Part shown: piece by piece, positions 13,701 through 25,700 of the stretch | How the letters are laid out: each line of letters starts with the position of its first letter | Position numbering within the stretch: position 1 is the first letter of the stretch | NCBI GenBank assembly: GCA_028023455.1 | Contig: JAQFVV010012423.1 | Location: 6,678,269-6,742,268 of the forward strand | Direction: 5' to 3' | DNA from: Epiperipatus broadwayi | Taxonomy: Eukaryota > Onychophora > Udeonychophora > Euonychophora > Peripatidae | DNA length: 64,000 bases | Translations under genes and position numbers: made by a program | Notes under the pieces: model-generated | The model's database searches: none | What the model saw: only the letters and a program-made list of their open reading frames with translations | What the model was told of the DNA's origin: nothing

Positions 13701-16700
13701 CATTGAAGGAGATTCACAATCAATCTGCAAGCTGTTAATTTTATTAAAACCAGTTTAACAAAGTCCAGACTATTCAATTCTTTGTGTGAAAAGATGGACA
13801 GCCTCCATACAACATTGCTCTTACATACTGAAGTGAGGTGGCTTTTATGAGGAAAAGTATTCTCACAATTGTTTGAATTGAGACATGAAGTGCAAGTTTT
13901 TTTTTTTGAAGACCATCATTTTGAATTAAGTTCTAAGTTTCATGAAACTGAATGGCTTCAACAACTTGCATACTTATCTGATATTTTTTTAAAAATAAAT
14001 AAACTTAACTTGGAATTACAAATCAGTTACAAAATGTTTGACAAAATCGAGGCTATGATTAAAAAATTAGATTTTTGGGAATGTTGTATCGATAAAAAGC
14101 AGTGTAAAATTTTTGAGACACTTCACAGTTTCTTATCGGAGAGTGAGCTTAAATTGTCAAAAGAAATAAAATACCCTTAAAAGGATTAAAGGTGTTGATT
14201 AAGCAATACTTCCCAAAACAAAATGGTGAAAATAATTGGATTTCAAATCCAACAAACTGATTTTCAACAAGCTGGAAAATTATCCATATCAGAAAAAGAA
14301 AAATTGATTGAACTTTTGACTGATTTTTCTTTAATCAATTTTTCTTTATAATATGATTTCTAAAAACGAAATGTCATTGATTTCTGTGTAGTAGTGAAAG
14401 AAGAATAGCCAAATCTCAGTGATAAAACTTTTAAGTCTTTATTACCTTTTAAGAATATATAGCTTGATGAATCAGCCTTTTTACCCTATGCCTTAGCCTT
14501 TATTAAGAATAATCATCGTAATAAACTTAATGCGGCTCCTGATATACGACTGTATCTATCTTCATTTGAACTTGCACAAGCTCAAGGATTGCATTGAAAC
14601 TATTAAGAAAAGCTACATTTGAAGACTTGTGTATATTAAGAAAAATCTTTGACCATTTGTATGAATTTTCATTATAAATTAATGCAATCAAAAATTTATT
14701 TTAATGCTTTTTAATTTATTTTTGCTTTTATAAAAAACTGAAATGAAATGTAATGTGTAAATAAAAAATAAAAATTTACTATTAATTTTGATTTGTTAAT
14801 TATTAGTTAATCTAATAATATTATTACAATATATTAAAAAAAGCCATATTGTTTGTGTAGAAGAATGAGTGGGGATCTAAGATAGAAGGGGGTTCTCATA
14901 AATGAAAAGCCTAGACAAGGTGTACCAGAAAGAAAAAACGTTGTGAACTCCTGTTCTAAACTAATGATTTTTTTTTTTTTTAAAGAAATACATTGGATCT
15001 GTGAAGTTGTGATATTAAAGATGTTATTTCAATTTTTGTAAAATGAAAGTGATAAGAAAAATTGTAGTAATTATCATGAAATATCATTATTATCTAATTA
15101 AAAGCAAAAATACTTTGAAGGATATTGGCTATTGAAGACCTAGTACAGTTTTAGAGAATCAAAAATATTATAAACATGGTATCAGCAAATATGACATTTA
15201 CATATCAAATACTGCTTTTTTTTATTTCAACAAAGTATTTAATTCAAACAACTTTTTTTTGCAATGTTTATCAAAATAATTGGCTGCCTACTGAAATTTA
15301 TTTATATCATATAACTGTTATAAAATAATATCAGAAGTATTATTGCTAGTGATAAAAAATTTAAAATATCTGCCAATGGACCATGAATCAGTTTATAAGT
15401 ATCTAGATATGCACTATATTTCTTCCAAAAGTGATTCTTTTTACCTTACTTTATGAGCTTTAAATTCTAAATTCTCCCAGACAAAGACAAAAACAAAAAC
15501 TGATATCAGATGTACATATTATAACATTAACCATTAGACACCAGTTAACAATTAGATAACAATCAACAATTTCTAACTGTTGTCAAGGCAACCTCCTTTT
15601 AACAATAATTATATCATTATATTATATAATATATATCATTACATTATATAGTTCCTCGGACTTGTAGTAGATGGTTTTATATTAGCATTAAGAAAACTGC
15701 TGTTGGAAACATGAATAAGATGAAAATCATATGATATTGCTGTTGATATTAATTTTCTATTCAAGGATAAACTGAACCAATTAAGGTGACTAAACTCCAA
15801 TTCACTTGCACAGCTATATACTAGCTATGCAAATGAATTAAATTAGATTCAAAACTGCAAATTTATTTATTTTTATTCTCAGACTATAAGGTTGAGTAAT
15901 ATAAATATTACTGCTAGATGCATAAGTGCACTAATTCCAACTATGAACACTAAGTATTAATTCCTTTTCGCTTATTAACACAAAACAACTCTTTTGTGCA
16001 AATAAAGTCTAATGAAAATATTGTGAATATATCACCATGATATATATTATAATGATGTGAAGTCATATATACAAGTAATTCAAATAAAAAAATGAGACAT
16101 TAGGCAAAGTGATGATTTATATGACATTAAATAAGAGACACTACCAATTGGTATGATATGAGAGGGATATAAAAAGTTACTTAAAAGTTGTTTCCAGATT
16201 CTTTATATTTAAAGTGACTAGAAGATATATTTTACTATCTTTCTAAATAGGTTTTTGCCATTTTTAAAAAAAATATATACCAACTATCCAAAAAGGTTCA
16301 TCATCATAAATTCATACTGGAGTTCAAAGATATCTTTGCTTCCAGCTTAAAGAATAGTTGTGATATTTTATAGTAAAAAAATATTAGTAACAATGAGAAG
16401 TTATATTGCAAGTAGAATTTTAGGTTATCTGAGCATTTCTTACTGCATGGATTTCACTATATTCATAAACATAAAATTTTCATCAATAGTATATATCATC
16501 CATAATTTTAGTACAATTGTTTTTGTTAGTCATAGCAACACATTAGTGATAATACAACTACAAGCATTCTATACCTATAATACATATCTAGGCCTCATAC
16601 TCAGATAGTTTATATCTTGCAAAATTATTATGAGAGATAAAAATTTTATCTTAAATTAGATGTTATAGTAGATTTTCTATATTCATGAAATGCTAAAGCC

Positions 16701-19700
16701 ATGGCACAAATATTAAAATTCACAAATAGTAGCAAAATATATTATAATATGGTGCTTTTAACTCATATACATATTCTATATACTCTCTGTAAACCAAAAA
16801 ATTATTTTTATTTCTTAAAAAACTGTTCTCTTCACCCTATTCTGAAGTTATCTAATATAAGCATGAATAATCAATGAAAACTAGTTGGTATTTAAGCAGT
16901 TGATGTCTAATCATCATCAAGCTTCATGCTTTACCATCTACCCTAACCTCCTGCGGGGCCGCAATTCAGACCTCGCCGTATATATATGCCATTCACCCAC
17001 AAACTGTATGCATAATTATCCAAGGAATTAATAAAATTATTTAGTAAAGTAAAACAGTAGTGTGCATGATGCATATATATATGAACGAAGCAATATTTCT
17101 ATTAATATTTATTTCTGAAAATTAAATGTTCTTATATAAGTGTAAATATCTTTTTATATATGTGTATTTAATTAAAGTATTGGAATGTAAAAACAAAGAA
17201 AAATGGGGAATGCTCGAAATACTGAAATAATCGTTATCTAGATTCAGATTGTATTCATTAATTAAAATTATAAATCTTAATTAAAATCATAAGCAATTCT
17301 TTTGTTAGTTGTTTTCAAATCTTTTAAAAATATCTAAAATGGTATTTCGAGCCTTATCTGTTTTAAAAATATTTTGCTAATTAAATGTTGTTTTTAATCA
17401 AGAGATTATAGAGATAGCTGTGGGCAACTGAGATTGCATTCTTGGAGGGATTAAAGGATGTATAAAGAGGACCCATACAACAAAAGAAGTCAGTGTTAGT
17501 TACTTTTCAGTTTAGTTACTTTGAGTCAATCATTAAACTTGGTTACTTTTCAGTCAGTTACTTTCAGTTTTTACTTTGAGTTATTTTGAGTAGAAAATTC
17601 TGTGAGAACGTCTTTCAGTAAAATAAATTTTCAGAAGTGTTTCCAGACCTTAAAATTTTAAGAAGTCAACAGAAGTTCGGTGCTATGAACTGTAGTAGAA
17701 AAGAAGCACTTTTCTCTGAGCCTATCGGAAGAATGTCTACCTGACACCGTCCAGTTCCATCCGTTTGACCGGCAGTACAAGATGACTCTTAACTGCCTGC
17801 CACTATGTTGCTATCCTGGGGTAACCTCATGTAATATAGAGCTGCCTTAATATGTAAATTCATGTTGTAATTTCTAATAAGATGTAATTAAGTTAATTCG
17901 CATATTAATTTATGTTTCTGCTAATTTTGCTCTTAAACTCTCTCTCTGCAATCCCTTACAAGTATAATGTAGTTCTCACTATGCCCTTTCATGCTCAATT
18001 AGGTTATGTAGCTTTGTACGGCTCAATTAAATATTTAACTTATTTTGTTTAATGTATATATATAATTCATTTTCTTTAATATGCCAATATCATTCAACCT
18101 CGTGAGTCTAATAAGGGTTTATTTTTTTGTTTAATGGGGAAAGAAGCAGTGGCTTCAGTTAAATTTATTAGTAAAGTTTTATTCATTTGTAACAGAAATT
18201 GCTCGCTAGATTGATTTTATATTTAAATCTGTTATTCATGTTTTTTTATCTAAAATATTTTATTGTGGATGCATATTTTACTTTGTTATTTGAATTTGTC
18301 TTTAAATTTTCATTTTAAAAGATCGTGAACCTTAATATAATTATTCCACCTTTTCTTGCTGTTGCCTGGAGGGCTAATTTTATCAGTAATATGTATATGG
18401 GAATCGAAATTAAATATAAATTTCATTAGTTTAATGTCATAGTTAAAAGAGTTATTATTCTCCGTTATAATTTTCTGAATGATTCTTTATTCAAATATAT
18501 CATTGCGCAGGAGTCAAACCATTTACAGGCTTCAGAATATAGTATATTAAGTTTATCGCACATGTACAATGCTGCTGGCATACCTTTCCTTTCTCTTATG
18601 GTACTTCCACATATATTTTCTTTATTGCTTTGTCAGTGGGGACTTCGGAAATTCAAATCTCCCCTCCTACTAGTTCTCAAAATCATTCATAATCAGGGGT
18701 ACACGCTACTCCTTGTGTAACGTGAGGTTTATAGGGTTTTGATTGGGCTGCGGAAGTTCCATACAGCTGGCTCTGGGCATTCAAACCAAGCCTCTCCATT
18801 CGATACCGTACCGTCAAAATGGCGGATGTATCAATCCTCATTCATCGTCAAACATCTTAAAATGATGAAACATTCAAACTACCATAAGATCTGCATTTCT
18901 TTATTTAAATGATTTATGCCTGTTTGACCTTTCATTAGGTGTTGGAAATAATAACTCATTCATGAAATGCCCCAACATGCTAATTAGTCAGTATGTTGAT
19001 TTTAAAGCTGCTTTCTTTTAAAATACGTATCGATTCCCATAGATGTAAATCAATTTATATTAATGATTGTATCACATATTCTCGTAAATGTAGCGCATTG
19101 TTTGTTTCCTATTTATAAGTTCCAAAGACGTCTTCTCCAAACAATGCCAATAAAAGTATATATAATGATTTTCATAAGGTAGATAAGTGATTGAGATCGT
19201 ATATTTTGCATGTTTATTAAATCATTTACAACTAAACCTGTCACAATCTTTTATATTTATTTTAGATATCCACAACATTCTGTTAGTAAAATGTTATTAA
19301 ATTGGCATATCAACTCCGCACAAGTTATAATCCACTCCATAAAATTATATTCATTAAATAATTAATGTAAAGGGGATTTTATAAAACAAATCCCAAGTTT
19401 TGTAAATAGACAATATCATTCCAAGCGTGAAATCTTTTGTAACATATATATGCGTTTTCTCAATGTTTTATTAAATACATATTTCACGTAAATCCTGGTT
19501 TGTTTTGAATTATTATTTTCTAATTAGTATTTAGAATTATTTTCTTTAGCTAATAACTTAGCATTAATAAAGATAACTTTAATAAATGTAATTCCTGGGC
19601 TACTCTTATCTCGATCATCATCATCAGTCTGATCTTATGCTCTACAGCTTTGCTTCTGAGCCCGGAATTAAAATAATTGTGCTGTATCATCAGGATTGTT

Positions 19701-22700
19701 GTTCACTGGGTCAGAGACTTGAAGAATAGGCAAATAGGTTAGAATTCAGGATTGCTCCAGACCTGCGTATCTCGAGCATGATCGGATTTGAGGTACTTTT
19801 GCTTAAAATTTGAACCTTATTAAGTGAGTAGACTGTTTTGATCAGTACAGTATAGTGTTATATCCACCTTCCCAATCTGGTTTCTGGCAAAGCTGAAATT
19901 AATGCACCTACATAACTAGCATAAGCTTACAATAGTTGGCTCTAAAGCAGGATAAAGATAACTGCTATATAAATAAAAATATGAGAAAGTCATATAATAT
20001 TGTTGATGGTCTTTTTTTAATTTTATTTAATATTCTTTTTAATTGCAGATAGTTAAAACAATAGATGATATTAATATCGTTAGACATAGGGAGCCTATTA
20101 TAAATGAAATATAAGTAAATTTGTTATCCATAATAATCTAGGAGTTTGAAAAACAAATAAATCTTTTATTGTTCACTGATTGAATAATTGCTTCAGATAA
20201 AAGCCTAGTTTGCAAAGAGAAATAAATGAATGATTTGTTGCTTGGGAGGTCAGTTGAACAGATTGAACTGAGTTTTTCTACCACTACTATATATTACGCA
20301 AACAGTTATATAATCCTGAAAAAAAATGGATACCATATCAAAAAAAAAAATCTACCACTGCTATATATTATGCAAACAGTTATATATAATCCTGAAAAAA
20401 AATTTAAAAATGGATACCATATCAAAAAAAAAAATCCATCTAATGATTTTAAATAAATTACATGGAAGTGTTTAGACAAAATATGATAACTATTAATTTT
20501 ATCTATGACTAGTTGAGGTAAATTCAAACCAACGAATGATTATCTCCTGTCATTATTTAATTCGGCAAAAATTTAAATAAAAAAAAACCTTCTATTAAAT
20601 ATATCATTTAAAAAATCAGAAATAATTCTGAGTATACAAGTATCATTACTTAGTGATAATATTCCAGTTTCACTTTGGTATGTTAGATTGAACTTTATTA
20701 TTTCCTTTATATTTCAAATCTTTGCTTGCTTTTGTTTCAATTGAATTAATTAACACCATCATTCTTAATACATTGCATAAAATCATAGTTAGGGAATAAG
20801 CTTAAACCCTATTAGAAATGGAGAATACTTACATCAGTGATATAAAAATTGTAACAGAGTAGCTTTCTCCAGATGAAGTTTTTTTTCACTCTAATTAATT
20901 TGAAGTCTACAACTTTGTAATGGTGATAACATTAATATTAGTACTGCTGTTCCTAGCCTAAAACATTCCACTATTAGGCAAAGGCTTCTCGTAATTCTAT
21001 TTACAACTTCTTATTCTTCACTAATATTGACCATATAATTCCTGCAAAATTAATCAATTCACCACACTATCTATTTTTTGTCATATTCTACTTCTCATAC
21101 ATTGAAGAAATGTTTGAAAAATGCAGAAAAAATATGATCAGTAACAAAGGAATTAGAAGAAAAACAGGAGTGACATATATCTTGCTAACGAGTGACAAAC
21201 ATAAAATGGAGATGGGCAGAACATGTAAAAGGAGCAAAGGATGATCTATATTTGTTATAAAATGACTATCACTTGAAAACTGTATATAAATGAAATTCAG
21301 ATAACAGGTTATTAAAAAAGTAAAATTTCAATATTCAGAGAAGGAAATACTAATACAAGAACAAAAATCTCTTACTTTACAATAATTTCAGCTTTTTAAT
21401 AATGAAATTGGTAAATGAAAGGGTTTCTCTGAAAGTTAATATGATGGTATTGTAGTTGTAATCATATGTTGGATTATTTCTATTGTCTAATATTTATTGT
21501 TAAATGTTTTTTAAAAAATTCAAACTTTATTTAAACATTCCAAATACATTCAACTGTTAATAGTAATATAGAGAATAGTATATAGCACAATATTTCGAGT
21601 GGCATTATTTTTCTCTCTTCTTCATATGAAGCTGACTTGACCAATGACAATAATTGCAAGGTAATTGAATTTGGAACTTTTAGATTTGTGAATATTAAAT
21701 TTAAGTCAATGCTCTAACTAACTACTACTCTATATTCACCTAAAGACTGGCTTAACTATATTGATGATACATTTGTTGTATGACTGAAAGGTGAAGGACT
21801 ATTATGAACATTCTGAACACATATCAATAACATATCCCCTTCAATTAATTTTGCAGTAGTATCAGAACAAGAACAAAAAGTTGTATTCTTAGATTTTCTT
21901 GTGATAAGATCCTCTCATAACAAAATCAAAACTAGTTTATGGCAAGTCCACACACACGGGAAAATACTAAGCATAATCATCATATCATGGCAGAAAACAT
22001 AGAATTATCACTATGAAACAGAACAAAATAAGTTTGTTCAGAAATAAATAATTTGGCAAAAGAAAGAATCTATATAGAATAAACCCTTATGAAGAATAAT
22101 TATTCATCAGTTATCATTAAGAAAACCTGAAGCAAACAACAAAAAGAAACAACAAAGAAAAAACAATTATAGGTACTGTAGTGTTTCCATATATATCAGG
22201 AATAGCAGATAAACTAAAGAAAATCTGCAATCAGTCCAACATCAGCTTTCTAATGGCATAGTGCTCTATGAAAAATCCTACGAAAATTCAAAATGCTGAA
22301 AAACAAAAACTACATCTTACAAATAGTGAACCAGTTACCCCATTAAAAAATAATTAAAACCACACAAGCTGATGATTAGATATGAAAAAACAGATATAGC
22401 TTAAATAGAAGATCATGTATGTATTAATGAATATACAGTATATTCAATTGGGAAGACAGAAATGCTAATCAGAAAGACAAAAGCACAAAGAAAATTTAAA
22501 GCAGCTGCTCACATGACTATGTCAATCTACTGTAATAATTCGTAATATTTGGACTTTCAAAGCTAAATATATAAAATTTCTATTAACTGTGACAGAATGA
22601 GTACATAGTTAGAGCACTGCATTAAATTCAATATTTTATAATCTAGAGGTCTCGGATTCGATTCTCTTGCTAGCAGTCACTGGTCAGACCAGCAATATCT

Positions 22701-25700
22701 GAAAAAGAAATAGAATAATACCACTCAAATCACTGTGTTATATACTATCTGTGTGCTATTACTAACAGCTGAATGTATTTGAAAAGTTTAAATAAAGTTT
22801 GATGTTTTCTAAAAATATTTAACAATTTCTATTAGATAATGAAAATAGTCCAACATATAATTACAAAGGTAATTGAAAAAATTCACCTGCTTCATTCATC
22901 AATGTTAATAACTCAAATATTTTAAAATGAGAATAAAAAATTGAAAAGGTTAATATAATTAACTGCAAAGCTAAGCATAAAATTCTGTTAACATTTAAAA
23001 TCTTTATATGTTATATAAAGTTACACTTTCTGTATTTTTTTTTAAAATTTATTTCATTTTTCTTTAAAATATATATATATAAATAATAATAATAACTTAC
23101 TAAAGTAGGATCAATGTCTGATATTTCTAAAAATTTTAAATAAATTCCATGAACTTTTTCATATTTCATTCGACCCTGAAAATGAAGAACAAATTTGCAA
23201 AAGTTAAATTTCTTAATTGATAAAAAAAAAAGGAACTATTTTAAATATATATAAGTAAACTTAATTCTTAATTTTTAATGGATATTTGTGTATGCAAATA
23301 TTCGCAAATAAATGTATATTGTCTGGATACATAATAAAAATAGCTACAATATTTTAATTTATATAAAGGAATTACTGTGATTGTATTTTATGTGGGCTGG
23401 GATTATATTATATTTAAATAACTTCAAGTTCTCTTACTGTTTAAAGATAATTCAGAAAGGTTCACTTAGTATTTGACTCTGATGAAAAGGATTCGTCATG
23501 AGAGATGCATAACATCATTCTCATGTGCCTTAAATAAATATATGATTGCATAGGCTATACTAGAATAAGGGGATGAACCAGGTTCATTAAAATATTATCA
23601 CTTAAGGCCACAAGTATGATGTATCCATGCAAGAAATAATTAGACCAAGAAAATACATGATATGACTATAATCTATATTTCATAGGTGGGAAAAGGCAGT
23701 CTGGTGAAGAGATTTTTTCCGGGTGATTGCCAGATCTAAACTATACATATATATATGTTTAAGAAAAGTATAATAATTTGTCTTACCACATGGTAAATTA
23801 CTAATCATGATCAATTCTTATGCTTATAATGTCATCTCTTCAATAGTATAGCAATCATTGTCTTGCTGCCACTGTAATGATTTATTCTGCTGTTATGCAT
23901 AACATATTTGTTAAATAAATGCATTACAATTCAAGTTAGTGGATCCTAAGCTCAGCTCACAATGAAAATAAAGACCGTTAGAAAAATTGATATAGGATCA
24001 TGAGAGATTTTGTAAAAAATTAAGTAAGCTGATTTAAAAAAAAAAATCAAATTCTTTATCTAAATTCAAAAAAAAATTATTTAAATAATATAATTAATGG
24101 CTCCATGTTGTATTAATTTTAGGAAGCACTATGTGATTTAGTATAGATGATAATGGTTCACACTTTCAAATGTCAAATAATCTCCCAATCATTTACTCTT
24201 TTTTTTTTCTTGCTCTTAAAAAGTAACAAATTATAAAAGTGATTACAATAATTAATTATCTTACTCAATTTGCAACTGAATATTTGTTAAAATATATTGG
24301 GATATATAATAAAAAAAATTCTGATTTTAATTATTTCTAAAGCAATAAATAAAATTCAACTTGTGAATCATTTTGAATGTTTTAAATAGCTTGAAAACAT
24401 ATGTATAATATAAACCTTTAACATTTAACAAATTATATTGCTTTGAAATGAAAACATAAAAGATGTTTATATCAGATATGCATTTAATTATCTCACCTCT
24501 TCAAAATCAGCATAAGCAAAATACAAAAGCATATTCTTCTTCAATAATGTTGTAATAGATCGTTCGTAGATGGCAGCAGCTTCATCACTAAAAAGTTTTC
24601 CAGCATTCATATCCTAAAATTTACAGAAATAAAATTCAATAGATTTAGATATACATATATATAAACTAACTGTATAGTAAAATAAAGTATACTCAAAACA
24701 CAATAATAAACTAAATTTGGAAACAAGACTTAGAAAGTTTAGTCACTAATTAAAGTAGTACTTTAGAAAAGTCTCATTTTTTTCAACTAAAGAATATTAT
24801 ATATACATATTCTATATACATATTCTTTTTGAAAGACTGAAACTATATGTTTAATGACTAAATACATATATTTTTATTTTTGAAAAGGAAACTTTTATCA
24901 TGTATACTTTTTCATATATTTATATATCTTTTTCATATTTTTTATATAAAGATGCCATCATCTGGACTGCCATTAAACAATGCCCAAGACTAAAATAATT
25001 ACCAAAACATTATCACCAATACTAAAAATAACAAACAAACCTATAATCGTTATTTTCGATTAACTCACTCCAAGTTCAATTCAGTTTCTACAATCTATAG
25101 CCTCTCTTCTTCATATCATATCAGAAAACTTTCTAAGTTCAGTCATCCATCTTATCTTGCATATGGTTTCTTTCTATACATTTTTATAATTTTTTGAAAT
25201 CCAATTTAAAACTTTAACTGTGCATCTATTATCATCTCTTCTTGTGATATTCAAAACAGCTCCATTTCATTTCCTTAATTCTCTCAATGATGTCAGTGAT
25301 ACTATTATGTAGTGATTAAATTGTGTAAATAATAAATAAAGTTGTGTGTGTGTGCATAAATAATCAATATAAAAGATATTAATAGTCACTCTAGAAATAA
25401 TGAAAATGCTTAATAAGAGAAGTTATGCAAATTACCTAATTAACCTGGATATGCTTAATTTGCAAGAAGATAATAATAAAACATTTTCTCAAATAAATCA
25501 AATGGACTAGCTAAAATGTCAGTAGAATGTTAAGAACATAGCCATAGAGCAATTTACAAGCATGTGCAATGCAATCAGTACAGTGCTTGCAAAATCAGCA
25601 GCCCATGAATGGTGAAATATGCTGAAGAAAACATTGTGGTGAAAAGTTAACAGAGTGAAATAAAGTACTGCAATAAAAAAATGAAGCATAGTTCAACATT

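Larger units (their letters stand above)
10796..14953 (+). mobile_element. hAT DNA transposon (ZBED5/Buster-like), full length, 4158 bp
   Basis: The left end is CAGTGGTTCCCAATCTGTGG. The right end read in reverse is CAGGAGTTCACAACG, the typical CAG.GGTTC..CAA hAT terminal repeat. A perfect 8-bp target duplication TTCTAAAC flanks it at 10788-10795 and 14954-14961, as expected for hAT. A broken transposase occupies 12698-14597. The 1.9 kb between the left end and the transposase is unusually long and contains short inverted AT-rich repeats (11400-12430). The clean target duplication shows that the element boundaries are intact although the gene is dead. Confidence 0.93.
5038..23100 (-). other. 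CSTF3 large intron (about 18 kb)
   Basis: The intron contains, in order, a hairpin insertion (5527-5678), mariner (8818-9657), hAT (10796-14953), an LTR-like block (17400-19850), a 74-bp tandem duplication (20277-20434), RTE fragments (20950-21290), and a PLE remnant between SINEs (21522-22800). The remaining stretches (5.7-8.8, 9.7-10.8, 15.0-17.4, 19.9-20.9 kb) are AT-rich with homopolymers, and I see no gene in them. Confidence 0.8.

Noticed and set aside
16360-16608. 82-codon Ile/Tyr/Phe-rich frame resembling membrane segments
   Set aside because: AT-rich DNA yields hydrophobic Ile/Phe/Tyr codons by chance. There is no start context, promoter or family match.
22600-22670. Possible functional tRNA gene
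   Set aside because: A and B boxes exist, but no cloverleaf or anticodon stem can be drawn. The downstream body matches a second dispersed copy, so it is a SINE.
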